Shown piece after piece: positions 23,814-33,217 of a stretch of 64,000 nucleotides of DNA (its first letter is position 1; each line of letters starts with the position of its first letter). The DNA lies in assembly GCF_049801055.1 (NCBI RefSeq), contig NZ_JBNAGF010000001.1:310001-374000 (forward strand), read 5' to 3'. The stretch comes from JBNAGF01 sp049801055 (GTDB taxonomy: Bacteria > Pseudomonadota > Alphaproteobacteria > Rhodobacterales > Rhodobacteraceae). Both the position numbers and the translations under genes were made by a program. The notes beneath the pieces are model-generated. The model did not search any database. It saw only the letters and a list, made by a program, of their open reading frames with translations, and was not told the origin of the DNA.

Positions 23814-25646
23814 ATGGCCCTGTCGCGCCGCACCGGGCAACGGTTTCAGGGTTCGATCTGGCCGGGTTTCGTGGACGCGATGACTGGCCTTCTTCTGGTG
23901 CTGATGTTCGTTCTGACCATCTTCATGGTGGTGCAGTTCGTTTTGCGGGAAACGATTTCGGGGCAGGAAAGCGAGCTTGACGCGCTGTCGGCAGAAGTGT
24001 CCGCTCTTGCTTCGGCTCTCGGGCTTGAAGAGAGAAAGTCGAACCAGCTTGAGGCGCGGCTAGGGGCCTTGAACGCAACTCTGAATACCACTGAAGGTGA
24101 TCTTGAACGCGTGCGGGCGGAATTGGCCAGCCAGACGCAGGCTTTGGATTCCGCAAACACACGCATTACTGATTTTGAGGCACAGGTGGCCGCCCTGATT
24201 GCTGATCGGGACAAGGCGCTTGTCGATATCGCGACGCTTGAGGAGGCGCGGGCAGGGCTTGAAGCCGAGCGCACTGAGCTTTTGTCCGCACAAGACGCGC
24301 TGCACCTTGCTCTTGCACAATCCCGGTCCGAAATTGATGCGCAAACCGAAGCGGCCCGGCTGGCGGCGGCGCAACGCGAAGCCTTGGAGGCTATGGTCTC
24401 CGATCTGCAAGCCCGGCAGACGGAAGCGGAGCAGGCCCGTGCCGAACTCGCCGAACGCCTCAGTGACGAAGAAGCCGCACGGCTCGCCGAAGCCGCCGCG
24501 GCAGAGGCGCTGCGCGCCCGGTTGCAGGATGCCGACGCGGAATTGACGGCTATGACACTCGCTCTGGAAGCGCAGCGGAAGGATGCCGAAGATACTCTGA
24601 CCCTGTTGGCTGCTGCCGACGCGGCGCGGGCGGCGCTAGACGAAAAGCTGGGCGGCGTGCTTGCTGATCTCGAACAGGTGCGGGCAGAAGCGTCCACATC
24701 GCAATCCGAATTGGAAGCCGCGCAAGCGCAGGCCGCAGCAGATGCGCTGGACCGCGAAGAACTGCAACGTCGGTTGCTGGCGGCTCTTGGGTCGCAGGAC
24801 GATGCCGAAACACGCATTGCAGAACAGGCAACGCTTGCGGAACAGCGTGCCGCGCTTTTGGCCCAAGCCAAGGCGGCGCTGGCAGATCAGGAAGAGATCT
24901 CGCTAGAAGCTCAGCGTGAAACTGCATTGCTGAACCAACAAGTCGCCGCCCTGCGCACGCAACTGGGCGGATTGCAGGCGCTGCTGGATGATTTCAAGGA
25001 ACGCGACGCGGCTGCGCAGATTCAGCTTCAGAATTTGGGGCAGGACCTGAACGCCGCGTTGGCGCGTGCAGCGTCCGAAGAGCGCAAGCGCCGGATACTG
25101 GAGGAAGCCGAACGCAAGCGGCTGGAGGAAGAAGCGCTGGCACTGGAGGCTGAAGCGCGTGAACTTGAGGCCCAGGCCAAGGATCTTGAGCGTTACAGGT
25201 CGGAGTTCTTTGGGCGACTTCGTGACCTCCTTGGCAATCAGGAAGGTGTGCGGATCGAAGGGGATCGGTTCGTTTTTTCGTCCGAAGTCCTTTTCCCGCC
25301 AGCCGAGGCAGAGCTTTCCATCGAAGGTCAGATTGAGGTCGGTAAGGTTGCGAGTATTCTGCGCAATGTCGCCGAAGAAATCCCGCCCGAGATCAACTGG
25401 GTGATCCGGGTAGACGGCCATACCGACAATATTCCGCTTAGCGGGACCGGGCGATATCGCGACAATTGGGAACTGAGCCAGGGCCGGGCGCTGTCGGTGG
25501 TGCGCTACATGGTAAACGGGCTGGGCATCCCGCCGGAGCGGCTGGCAGCCAATGGGTTTGGAGAGTTTCAGCCGATCAATACCGACGATACACCAGAAGC
25601 ACGCGCTCAGAACCGCAGGATCGAGTTGAAGCTGACTGAGAAGTAG
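23814..25646 (+). CDS. MotB-like protein: TM helix, long coiled coil, OmpA domain
   Basis: 610 residues in three parts. First, a short cytoplasmic stretch and one membrane helix, GFVDAMTGLLLVLMFVLTIF, whose Asp21 sits where MotB and ExbD carry the proton-binding aspartate. Second, an almost unbroken Ala/Glu/Arg-rich coiled coil from about 50 to 460. Third, an OmpA-like peptidoglycan-binding domain (465-610) with VDGHTDNIPLSG and NWELSQGRALSVVRYM. GGAGGAG lies before the ATG. It is the obvious partner of the preceding MotA-like gene. Flagellar MotB lacks such a long coil, so a different machine is likely. Confidence 0.82.
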   Translation: MALSRRTGQRFQGSIWPGFVDAMTGLLLVLMFVLTIFMVVQFVLRETISGQESELDALSAEVSALASALGLEERKSNQLEARLGALNATLNTTEGDLERVRAELASQTQALDSANTRITDFEAQVAALIADRDKALVDIATLEEARAGLEAERTELLSAQDALHLALAQSRSEIDAQTEAARLAAAQREALEAMVSDLQARQTEAEQARAELAERLSDEEAARLAEAAAAEALRARLQDADAELTAMTLALEAQRKDAEDTLTLLAAADAARAALDEKLGGVLADLEQVRAEASTSQSELEAAQAQAAADALDREELQRRLLAALGSQDDAETRIAEQATLAEQRAALLAQAKAALADQEEISLEAQRETALLNQQVAALRTQLGGLQALLDDFKERDAAAQIQLQNLGQDLNAALARAASEERKRRILEEAERKRLEEEALALEAEARELEAQAKDLERYRSEFFGRLRDLLGNQEGVRIEGDRFVFSSEVLFPPAEAELSIEGQIEVGKVASILRNVAEEIPPEINWVIRVDGHTDNIPLSGTGRYRDNWELSQGRALSVVRYMVNGLGIPPERLAANGFGEFQPINTDDTPEARAQNRRIELKLTEK

Positions 25647-25697
25647 GCGAGACGATCGGGGACCCAAGAGATCGTGGCCCCGCCGATATGTCCGAGA

Positions 25698-26663
25698 TCA
25701 GTAGATCGTTGTTTCAGTTTCGATCCGGCTGATCGGCTGGCCATCCCGGATCAGAGAAACGCGGCCTCGGTAGTCTCCTAGCGGCCAGCTTTCGGATTTC
25801 AGCTTTCGCCCAAAGGCACGGAACAGCCGGGCCTGATCTTTTTCAAGAACGGCGTCGTGTTCCGCGAAATTTCCTTCCGGACCGTTGATCTCGATGCGAA
25901 GGATATCCCCTTTGCGGCCGCCGAATACATAGCCGAACAGAACCAGACCGGGGCTGTCCGAAGGCAGGCTGGCATAGCTGGTCTCCCCGGCCTGAACTTC
26001 GGCGAATTCCGGCACCCTTGGCGCGAACCCGGCCGAGATCAAGCTGCCGGGCACATAGTCAATAGGCTCCTGCCAGAGGATGTCGCCGCCTTCGCCACAC
26101 TGGGTCACGTCGCCGGTGGCGAACGGATCCACCACTTGCCCTTCGTAACGGACAGACAAGTGAATATGCGGAAACTGCGTTCGTCCACTCAGTCCGACCT
26201 CACCCAGAACGGTGCCGCGTGTAACGGTTTGGCCCTGCTCCACTTGGATCGATCCAAGCTTCATATGGCAGTATTGGGTTTCCCACCCGCCATCGTGGGC
26301 GATAACGACGCCATTGCCGCACTCCTTGCCTTCGACGCTGGCGGCGGTGGCACGGGTGAAATACTGGTCGGGCATCTCGTCACGGACACCGCGCACGACG
26401 CCGTCGGCCGATGCTAACACGTTTACCCCCGCTTTCATGTCGCGCAGTGACAGAAGCGAGATATCTGTCCCCTTGTGCCCATCATATGAAAGTGGGCCGC
26501 ATGTGTGGTCCCGGTAGCCGCTGCCGGGATCCCGGTCGACATAATTCTGGATGTGACAGGTTTCTCCCAATGTGCAGTCGATGGGCAGGCTCAGCACGGG
26601 TTCGCCCGCCGCAGGAAGCGCGGCGAGCGCCAGAATGCTTTGCAGCAATAGGGCAGGGCGCAT
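25698..26663 (-). CDS. Secreted M23 (LytM-type) metallopeptidase
   Basis: A 321-residue exported protein with a signal peptide (about 1-20, ILALAALPAAGEP). The zinc-site motifs of peptidase M23 are intact: HKGTD (His63, Asp67), YCHM (His133) and HIHLS (His166, His168). Cysteine pairs suggest disulfides. A C-terminal region (200-321) of beta type is extra to the peptidase. It probably cleaves peptidoglycan cross-links. The ATG overlaps the clpA stop by one base (TGATG), so it depends on clpA transcription. Confidence 0.87.
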   Translation of the reverse strand: MRPALLLQSILALAALPAAGEPVLSLPIDCTLGETCHIQNYVDRDPGSGYRDHTCGPLSYDGHKGTDISLLSLRDMKAGVNVLASADGVVRGVRDEMPDQYFTRATAASVEGKECGNGVVIAHDGGWETQYCHMKLGSIQVEQGQTVTRGTVLGEVGLSGRTQFPHIHLSVRYEGQVVDPFATGDVTQCGEGGDILWQEPIDYVPGSLISAGFAPRVPEFAEVQAGETSYASLPSDSPGLVLFGYVFGGRKGDILRIEINGPEGNFAEHDAVLEKDQARLFRAFGRKLKSESWPLGDYRGRVSLIRDGQPISRIETETTIY

Positions 26664-28987
26664 CAATCAGCCGTCAGCAATGGCGGCTTGTCACCCGGTA
26701 TGCGCGGATTCCCGGGGCCTTCGATACGCAGATCCAGTTCACCATTCTTGACGCCGACCTTGACCACACCACCCTTAGCGAGCTTGCCAAACAGCAGTTC
26801 TTCGGCCAGCGGTTTCTTGATGTTCTCCTGAATGACGCGCCCCAGAGGACGTGCGCCCATCTTGTCATCATACCCCTTGTCGGCGATCCACTCTGCCGCC
26901 GGTCGGGTGAGCTCGATCGACACGCCACGGTCCAGAAGCTGGGCTTCGAGTTGGAGAACGAACTTCTCAACCACCTGAAGAATAACCTCCTTCGGAAGCG
27001 GTGCGAACGAGATCACGGCGTCCAGCCTGTTGCGGAACTCCGGAGTGAAGGTGCGCTCGATGGCGGCGGTATCCTCACCCTCGCGGCGGTCACGGCCAAA
27101 GCCTATAGCCGCTTTGGCCTGTTCCTGCGCGCCGGCGTTCGACGTCATGATCAGCACCACATTGCGGAAATTGACGGTGCGACCATTGTGGTCTGTCAGC
27201 TCGCCGTGGTCCATGACCTGCAGCAGGATGTTAAAAACATCCGGGTGGGCCTTTTCGATCTCGTCAAGGAGCAGCACGCAATGCGGATGCTGGTCGACGC
27301 CATCTGTCAGCATGCCGCCCTGATCAAAGCCGACATAGCCCGGCGGTGCGCCGATCAGGCGGGAAACCGCATGTTTCTCCATGTATTCAGACATGTCGAA
27401 GCGTAGAAGCTCAACACCCAGCTGATCTGCCAGTTGCTTGGCCACCTCGGTTTTGCCAACACCAGTCGGGCCTGCAAACAGGTAGTTGCCGATAGGTTTC
27501 TCAGGTTCGCGGAGCCCCGCCCGGGCCAGTTTGATCGCAGACGACAGGGCTTCGATAGCATCGTCCTGCCCGAACACGACGCGCTTGAGGCTGGCTTCGA
27601 GATCCTTGAGCACCTCGGCGTCGTCCTTGGACACACTCTTGGGAGGAATTCGGGCGATTTTGGCAACCACCGCTTCGATTTCCTTGACGCCAATGGTCTT
27701 GCGGCGTTTGCTTTCCGCAACGAGGTGTTGTGCCGCCCCCGCTTCATCGATCACGTCAATTGCTTTGTCGGGCAATTTCCGGTCGTTGATGTAGCGTGCC
27801 GACAATTCCACAGCCGTCTTGATCGCGTCGGCGGTGTATTTGATGTCGTGGTGCTTTTCGAAATACGGTTTCAGACCGCGCAGGATCTTGACAGAATCTT
27901 CGACCGTTGGCTCGTTCACATCGATTTTCTGGAACCGGCGCGACAGGGCCCGATCCTTTTCGAAATGCTGGCGGAACTCTTTGTAAGTGGTTGATCCCAT
28001 TGTACGCAGCTTGCCGCCCTGAAGCGCGGGTTTCAGCAGGTTCGACGCATCCATCGCGCCGCCAGAGGTTGCACCGGCACCGATCACCGTGTGAATCTCG
28101 TCGATGAACAGCACCGCGTCCGGATGGTCCTCCAGCTCGGTTACAACAGCCTTAAGCCGCTCCTCGAAATCCCCGCGATACCGGGTGCCGGCAAGCAGCG
28201 CGCCCATGTCGAGGGAATAGATCGTGGTTTCACGCAGAACCTCGGGCGTTTCACCGGCCACGATTTTGCGGGCCAGTCCTTCGGCGATTGCGGTCTTGCC
28301 GACACCGGGGTCACCAACCAGCAGCGGGTTGTTCTTGCGTCGACGGCACAGAACCTGAATGCAGCGTTCCACCTCGGAATCGCGGCCGATAAGCGGATCG
28401 ATATCGCCGTCGCGCGATTTGGCGTTCAGGTCGATGCAATACTTGGCAAGCGCGCTTTCCTTCTGCTCTGCTTCAGGAGCGCTTGACTGTGTTTCCTCTT
28501 CGGCCTGCTCGGCACCCGAAATCGGGCGGTTCTCACCATAGGCCGGGTCCTTGGCCACGCCGTGGGCAATGAAGTTCACAGCGTCATAACGCGTCATGTC
28601 CTGTTCCTGAAGGAAGTAGGCCGCGTTGCTTTCACGTTCAGCGAAAATGGCAACCAGAACATTGGCGCCGGTCACTTCGGTTCGACCCGAACTCTGAACG
28701 TGGATCGCAGCGCGCTGGATCACACGCTGGAAGGCAGCGGTTGGCACAGCCTCGGAGCCATCGATATCCGTTACTAGGTTAGACAGGTCTTCGTCGATGA
28801 ACTCGAGCAGAGTGCTGCGAAGTTCGTCCAAATCGACGCTGCATGCTTTCATGACCCGCGTTGCATCGGGTTCGTCCAGCAACGCCAGCAGCAGATGCTC
28901 CAGCGTTGCGAATTCGTGACGCCTTTCGTTGGCAGCCGCAAGGGCCGCGTGGATAGCGTGTTCCAGTGTGCTCGAGAATGAAGGCAC
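26663..28987 (-). CDS. clpA: ATP-dependent Clp protease ATP-binding subunit ClpA
   Basis: Unfolds substrates and feeds them to ClpP. The 774-residue protein begins PSFSSTLEHAIHAALAAANERRHE, the usual ClpA N-terminal domain that docks ClpS. It has two AAA+ modules: Walker A GDPGVGKT and Walker B LFIDEIHT, then GPTGVGKT and LLLDEIEK. The second module carries the ClpP-binding loop region. I chose the GTG at 28987, which follows GAGGAG and gives the family N-terminus; upstream in-frame codons to 29053 add atypical sequence. No clpS gene lies directly upstream, unlike in many relatives. Confidence 0.94.
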   Translation of the reverse strand: MPSFSSTLEHAIHAALAAANERRHEFATLEHLLLALLDEPDATRVMKACSVDLDELRSTLLEFIDEDLSNLVTDIDGSEAVPTAAFQRVIQRAAIHVQSSGRTEVTGANVLVAIFAERESNAAYFLQEQDMTRYDAVNFIAHGVAKDPAYGENRPISGAEQAEEETQSSAPEAEQKESALAKYCIDLNAKSRDGDIDPLIGRDSEVERCIQVLCRRRKNNPLLVGDPGVGKTAIAEGLARKIVAGETPEVLRETTIYSLDMGALLAGTRYRGDFEERLKAVVTELEDHPDAVLFIDEIHTVIGAGATSGGAMDASNLLKPALQGGKLRTMGSTTYKEFRQHFEKDRALSRRFQKIDVNEPTVEDSVKILRGLKPYFEKHHDIKYTADAIKTAVELSARYINDRKLPDKAIDVIDEAGAAQHLVAESKRRKTIGVKEIEAVVAKIARIPPKSVSKDDAEVLKDLEASLKRVVFGQDDAIEALSSAIKLARAGLREPEKPIGNYLFAGPTGVGKTEVAKQLADQLGVELLRFDMSEYMEKHAVSRLIGAPPGYVGFDQGGMLTDGVDQHPHCVLLLDEIEKAHPDVFNILLQVMDHGELTDHNGRTVNFRNVVLIMTSNAGAQEQAKAAIGFGRDRREGEDTAAIERTFTPEFRNRLDAVISFAPLPKEVILQVVEKFVLQLEAQLLDRGVSIELTRPAAEWIADKGYDDKMGARPLGRVIQENIKKPLAEELLFGKLAKGGVVKVGVKNGELDLRIEGPGNPRIPGDKPPLLTAD

Positions 28988-29153
28988 GCGCGTGCTCCTC
29001 TGTCTTGGGGCGGAAGGGGGGAGCGTGTTGGGGTGCACCCCCGGACCAACCATGTCCTCATAGTATTAGAGTTTGGTTGATCGATCCGGGGCTTCAAGGC
29101 TTTTCTTTGGTTTTTGGGTCATATTTCCCAAAACCGTGACATCCGGTGAGGCA

Positions 29154-29921
29154 TCAGAACCTGTCTTTGCGGCCACGTATCTCTGCGAACACCTCGGCAG
29201 CAGCGGCCTGTTCCAAACCCAGATTTCGTCTTATGTTCGCGTCATTTGCCCTCAAAAACGGATTTGTGGCCTTTTCCAGCGACAGGAGCGAGGGAACGGT
29301 CGGGCGGCCGGCAGCGCGGTCATCGGCAATTTCAGCTATTCTTGTTTTCAATGCTGGGTTGTTCGGGTCAATTGTTTCCGCAAACTGGCCGTTCGCCTGT
29401 GTGTATTCATGTCCTGAGCACACCAGAGTGTCGTCTGGCAGCGCAGCAAGCTTGCTCAGAGAGGCCCACATCTGCGGCGCAGTTCCCTCAAACAACCGCC
29501 CGCATCCGAGCGCCATCAGGCTGTCAGCGGTGAACACGGCCTTGCTGAGCGGGAAATGAAAGGCCACATGACCGACGGTATGGCCGGACACATCGAGAAC
29601 GTCGCACTGTTCGCCGCAGATGGTCAGGTTGTCGCCGTCACGAACCTTATCATCCAGAGGCGGAAGGCGATGGGCGTCCGCCGCGGCGCCGATCACCCTG
29701 GCAGGGTGGGCCTCGAGAATTTCTGGCACCGCGTCGATATGATCACCGTGGTGATGGGTCAGCAGAATGTGGCTAAGCTTCCAGCCACGCTGCGACAGAT
29801 CTTTGAGTATTGGGGCGGCTTCGGGGGCGTCCACCAGTGCCGTCTCTCCGCTTTGGGCGTTATGGACGAGAAAGGCATAATTGTCTGAAAGACATGGAAT
29901 GGTTACGATTTCAAGAGGCAT
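29154..29921 (-). CDS. gloB: Hydroxyacylglutathione hydrolase (glyoxalase II)
   Basis: Splits S-lactoylglutathione to glutathione and D-lactate, the second step of methylglyoxal removal. The 255-residue metallo-beta-lactamase-fold enzyme has the metal site THHHGDHID (55-63), SGHTVGHVAFH (about 129) and CSGHEYTQAN (about 188), with the glutathione-binding C-terminal helices ending in the family's NPFLRAND segment. The ATG at 29921 gives the standard N-terminus PLEIVTIPCLSDNY. It is divergent from a methyltransferase gene with 61 bases between the starts. Confidence 0.93.
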   Translation of the reverse strand: MPLEIVTIPCLSDNYAFLVHNAQSGETALVDAPEAAPILKDLSQRGWKLSHILLTHHHGDHIDAVPEILEAHPARVIGAAADAHRLPPLDDKVRDGDNLTICGEQCDVLDVSGHTVGHVAFHFPLSKAVFTADSLMALGCGRLFEGTAPQMWASLSKLAALPDDTLVCSGHEYTQANGQFAETIDPNNPALKTRIAEIADDRAAGRPTVPSLLSLEKATNPFLRANDANIRRNLGLEQAAAAEVFAEIRGRKDRF

Positions 29922-29982
29922 GGTCTTTTGAACCTTGATTGCTAGACTGTCCTCAGATTGGCCGATCGGACGGGCAGCTGCA

Positions 29983-30762
29983 ATGCATCTTGATGTGCAG
30001 GATCTTCGCAACTTCTATTATCGCAGCACGCTGGGGCGGGCGGCGCAGGCGGCTATTCGCGGACGGATGCTTGGCCTTTGGCCTGAAGCCAAGGGATTGA
30101 CAGTCGCCGGTTTCGGTTTCGCTGTGCCGCTGCTCAGGCCCTATCTGAAGGATGCCCGTCGGGTAATCGGTGTGATGCCCGGCCCGCAGGGCGTTATGGC
30201 GTGGCCTGCGGGAATGCCCAACGTGTCGGTCCTGGCCGAAGAAACCTTGTGGCCAATTGAGACAGGCCAGTTGGACCGGCTGGTGGTCATGCACGGGTTG
30301 GAGACGTCTGAGCGACCGTCGCAATTGCTTCGGGAGTGTTGGCGGGTTCTTGGTCCGGGGGGCAAGGCGATGTTCATCGTACCGAACCGGGCCGGGCTCT
30401 GGTCACGGTCGGACAAGACCCCGTTCGGCTTTGGCCGGCCCTATACGCTCGGGCAGTTGGAGAACCAGCTGCGCGAGCATGACTTTACCACAGAAAGTCA
30501 TTGCGCGGCTTTGTATCAGCCACCGTCGTCACGAAGGTTCTGGCTAAAATCTGGCACATTGATGGAGCGTGCCGGAACGCGACTGCCGGCAATTTTGGCC
30601 GGCGGCGTCTTCATGGTCGAGGTTTCAAAGCGCGTGCACCCGCAGAATGGGCAGAAGAGCCGCGAAGCGCCGCCTAAGCGGATCCGCGTTCTCGAAGGGC
30701 TGTCGAACCCACGTCCCGAGCCTGCATGGCGGGCGGGCCGACAGGGGGACAGCGCGATATGA
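29983..30762 (+). CDS. Class I SAM-dependent methyltransferase-like protein
   Basis: A 259-residue protein. N-terminal HLDVQDLRNFYYRSTLGRAAQ precedes a Rossmann-like region (LTVAGFGFAVPLLRPY, about 36-51), then LDRLVVMHGLE and LRECWRVLGPGGKAMFIVPNRAGLWSR, which match the methyltransferase_11 type motif. The glycine-rich SAM loop is less regular than usual. I use the ATG at 29983, before which the frame carries no typical sequence. Its substrate is unknown. Divergent pairing with gloB is often seen in alphaproteobacteria and may mean shared regulation only. Confidence 0.75.
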   Translation: MHLDVQDLRNFYYRSTLGRAAQAAIRGRMLGLWPEAKGLTVAGFGFAVPLLRPYLKDARRVIGVMPGPQGVMAWPAGMPNVSVLAEETLWPIETGQLDRLVVMHGLETSERPSQLLRECWRVLGPGGKAMFIVPNRAGLWSRSDKTPFGFGRPYTLGQLENQLREHDFTTESHCAALYQPPSSRRFWLKSGTLMERAGTRLPAILAGGVFMVEVSKRVHPQNGQKSREAPPKRIRVLEGLSNPRPEPAWRAGRQGDSAI

Positions 30763-31105
30763 CCGGCGTCTGGCGACGGCACCTTTTTAGCATTGGTTGC
30801 TTACCGCCGCGTAAGCCGGAATGCGGGCTGATTTGCCGAATTGTGCTTCAAGGAATCGCTAAAAACCACGAACCCGTAACATTTTTCGACCGGCAATTCG
30901 GGTGCAAAGGGTCGCAGTTCTTCTAGTGCGTTGAAATCAATATATTTTAGATGAGACCTGTTACCGTTATACTATATTGCGGGGTCGCACCTGCTCTGCT
31001 ACATCCCCGGTGATTTTGATGGCCTGCCGTCCTGGCGGGTCTTCTTCACGCCCCCCGCACGCGCCAACCGGCGTAAACCGGGGCCAAAATATCGGAAGGG
31101 TGGAC
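30763..31105. other. Non-coding leader region before the F1-ATPase operon
   Basis: No supported gene in 343 bases. The middle is AT-rich (about 30930-30980) with TATACT at 30968-30973 and TATATT at 30973-30978 as possible -10 elements, but I see no matching -35. CCGAATTG near 30838 is repeated in inverse as CAATTCGG near 30895, enclosing about 50 bases. This region probably carries the atp operon promoter and a leader of more than 100 bases. Confidence 0.4.
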
Positions 31106-31666
31106 GTGTCCGAACCAGCTTCGATTTCCGCAGGCATCGCCGAGCGATATGCCACCGCGATCTTTGATATCGCAAAAGAGAACAAGAACCTTGATGGGCT
31201 GGAAACCAGCATCAACGATCTCTCGGCTGCGTTGGCCGAAAGCGATGATCTGAAAAGCCTGATTGCGTCCCCGCTTGTGTCGCGGACCGAGCAGGAAGCA
31301 GCGATCACCGCCATCGCTGAAAAAATTAACTTGGCACCGGTGATGCGCAATTCGCTGGGTCTGATGGCGCAGAAGCGCCGCCTGTTTGTTGTGCCGCAGC
31401 TGCTGGCCGCCCTCCGTGAGGCGCTGGCCGACGAGCGCGGTGAAGTGACTGCCGAGGTGGCCTCGGCCAAGGCGCTGACCAAAACGCAGGTCGAAAAGCT
31501 TTCCAAAACGCTGACAAAACGTGTTGGCAAAACCGTTACGATTAATGCGACCGTTGATGAAAGCCTCATCGGCGGTCTTGTTGTCAAAGTGGGCTCGAAG
31601 ATGATCGACAGCTCGATCCGCTCCAAGCTCAACTCCCTCCAGAATGCAATGAAAGAGGTCGGATAA
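31106..31666 (+). CDS. atpH: F1-ATPase delta subunit
   Basis: Part of the stalk joining F1 to the membrane sector. The 186-residue protein begins SEPASISAGIAERYATAIFDIA after the initiator, as in other Rhodobacteraceae, and ends GLVVKVGSKMIDSSIRSKLNSLQ, the delta (OSCP) signature. I chose the GTG at 31106 with GGAAGGG five bases before it; GTG at 31100 and an ATG at 30977 are in frame but less likely. Its stop abuts the atpA start (TAAATG). First gene of atpHAGDC; F0 genes are not in the window, as is normal for alphaproteobacteria. Confidence 0.93.
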   Translation: MSEPASISAGIAERYATAIFDIAKENKNLDGLETSINDLSAALAESDDLKSLIASPLVSRTEQEAAITAIAEKINLAPVMRNSLGLMAQKRRLFVVPQLLAALREALADERGEVTAEVASAKALTKTQVEKLSKTLTKRVGKTVTINATVDESLIGGLVVKVGSKMIDSSIRSKLNSLQNAMKEVG

Positions 31667-33205
31667 ATGGGTATCCAAGCTGCAGAGATTTCTGCAATCC
31701 TGAAGGACCAGATCAAGAATTTTGGTCAGGAAGCAGAAGTGGCCGAAATCGGCCGCGTGCTGAGTGTCGGCGACGGTATCGCCCGTGTCTATGGTCTCGA
31801 CAATGTTCAGGCCGGTGAGATGGTCGAATTCCCCGGCGGTATCATGGGCATGGCGCTGAACCTGGAAAGCGACAACGTCGGCGTCGTGATCTTCGGCTCG
31901 GACCGGGACATTAAAGAAGGCGACACCGTCAAGCGCACCAACTCGATCGTGGACGTGCCGATCGGTGACGAACTGCTGGGCCGCGTTGTTGACGGTCTGG
32001 GCAACCCGATCGACGGCAAGGGTCCGATCAAAGCCAAGGCGCGCGGCGTGGCCGACGTCAAGGCACCGGGCATCATTCCGCGTAAGTCGGTGCACGAACC
32101 GATGGCGACTGGCCTGAAGTCGGTTGACGCGATGATCCCGATCGGCCGTGGCCAGCGGGAATTGATCATTGGTGACCGTCAGACGGGTAAAACTGCCGTC
32201 GCTCTGGACACCATCCTGAACCAGAAGTCGGTTAACGATGCGGCAGGTGACGACGAATCCAAGAAACTCTACTGCGTCTACGTAGCGGTTGGTCAGAAGC
32301 GGTCGACTGTTGCCCAGTTGGTGAAAAAGCTCGAAGAGTCCGGCGCCATCGAATACTCGATCGTCGTGGCCGCAACTGCCTCCGACCCGGCACCGATGCA
32401 GTTCCTTGCACCCTATGCCGCAACCGCGATGGCTGAATTCTTCCGCGACAACGGTCGCCATGCTCTGATCATCTATGATGACCTGTCCAAGCAGGCCGTG
32501 TCCTATCGTCAGATGTCGCTGCTGCTGCGCCGCCCGCCGGGACGTGAAGCCTATCCGGGCGACGTTTTCTATCTTCACTCGCGCCTGCTGGAGCGTTCGG
32601 CCAAGCTGAACGAAGATTTCGGCGCTGGCTCGCTGACCGCTCTGCCGGTCATCGAAACTCAGGGCGGCGACGTGTCGGCCTTTATTCCGACCAACGTGAT
32701 CTCGATCACCGACGGCCAGATCTTCCTCGAAACCGAACTGTTCTACCAGGGTATCCGCCCCGCCGTGAACACCGGTCTGTCGGTTTCGCGTGTGGGCTCC
32801 TCGGCTCAGACCGACTCGATGAAATCGGTTGCTGGTCCAGTTAAACTGGAATTGGCCCAGTATCGCGAGATGGCGGCCTTTGCCCAGTTCGGTTCAGACC
32901 TTGATGCCGCGACCCAGCAGCTGCTGAACCGTGGTGCGCGCCTGACCGAGCTGATGAAGCAGCCGCAGTATTCGCCGCTGACCAACGCCGAGATCGTCTG
33001 CGTCATCTTCGCCGGCACCAACGGTTATCTCGACAAGATCGAGGTCACAGAAGTGGGCCGTTACGAAGCCGGCCTGCTGGCGCATTTGCGCGGCAAGCAC
33101 GCCGACCTTCTTCAGTGGATCACTAACGAAGATCCCAAGATCAAGGGCGAGGCTTCGGACAAGATCAAGGCTGCGCTGGACGAATACGCCGCAACCTTCG
33201 CTTAA
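31667..33205 (+). CDS. atpA: F1-ATPase alpha subunit
   Basis: Non-catalytic nucleotide-binding subunit of the F1 hexamer on the cytoplasmic face of the membrane. The 512-residue protein has the P-loop GDRQTGKT (about 169-176), the ATP synthase signature region with PAVNTGLSVSRVGSSAQ (about 365) and the conserved LLRRPPGREAYPGDVFYLHSRLLERSAK stretch split over the core. Length is standard. Directly follows atpH without a gap; atpG begins 12 bases downstream after AAGGAGA. Identification is certain. Confidence 0.98.
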   Translation: MGIQAAEISAILKDQIKNFGQEAEVAEIGRVLSVGDGIARVYGLDNVQAGEMVEFPGGIMGMALNLESDNVGVVIFGSDRDIKEGDTVKRTNSIVDVPIGDELLGRVVDGLGNPIDGKGPIKAKARGVADVKAPGIIPRKSVHEPMATGLKSVDAMIPIGRGQRELIIGDRQTGKTAVALDTILNQKSVNDAAGDDESKKLYCVYVAVGQKRSTVAQLVKKLEESGAIEYSIVVAATASDPAPMQFLAPYAATAMAEFFRDNGRHALIIYDDLSKQAVSYRQMSLLLRRPPGREAYPGDVFYLHSRLLERSAKLNEDFGAGSLTALPVIETQGGDVSAFIPTNVISITDGQIFLETELFYQGIRPAVNTGLSVSRVGSSAQTDSMKSVAGPVKLELAQYREMAAFAQFGSDLDAATQQLLNRGARLTELMKQPQYSPLTNAEIVCVIFAGTNGYLDKIEVTEVGRYEAGLLAHLRGKHADLLQWITNEDPKIKGEASDKIKAALDEYAATFA

Positions 33206-33217
33206 GGAGACGCGGCA

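Noticed and set aside
22635..25646. Zorya anti-phage system (ZorA/ZorB)
   Set aside because: The MotA-like plus OmpA-like pair resembles ZorAB, but the long coiled coil is in the OmpA partner, no zorC, zorD or zorE helicase/nuclease follows, and the locus looks like core chromosome.
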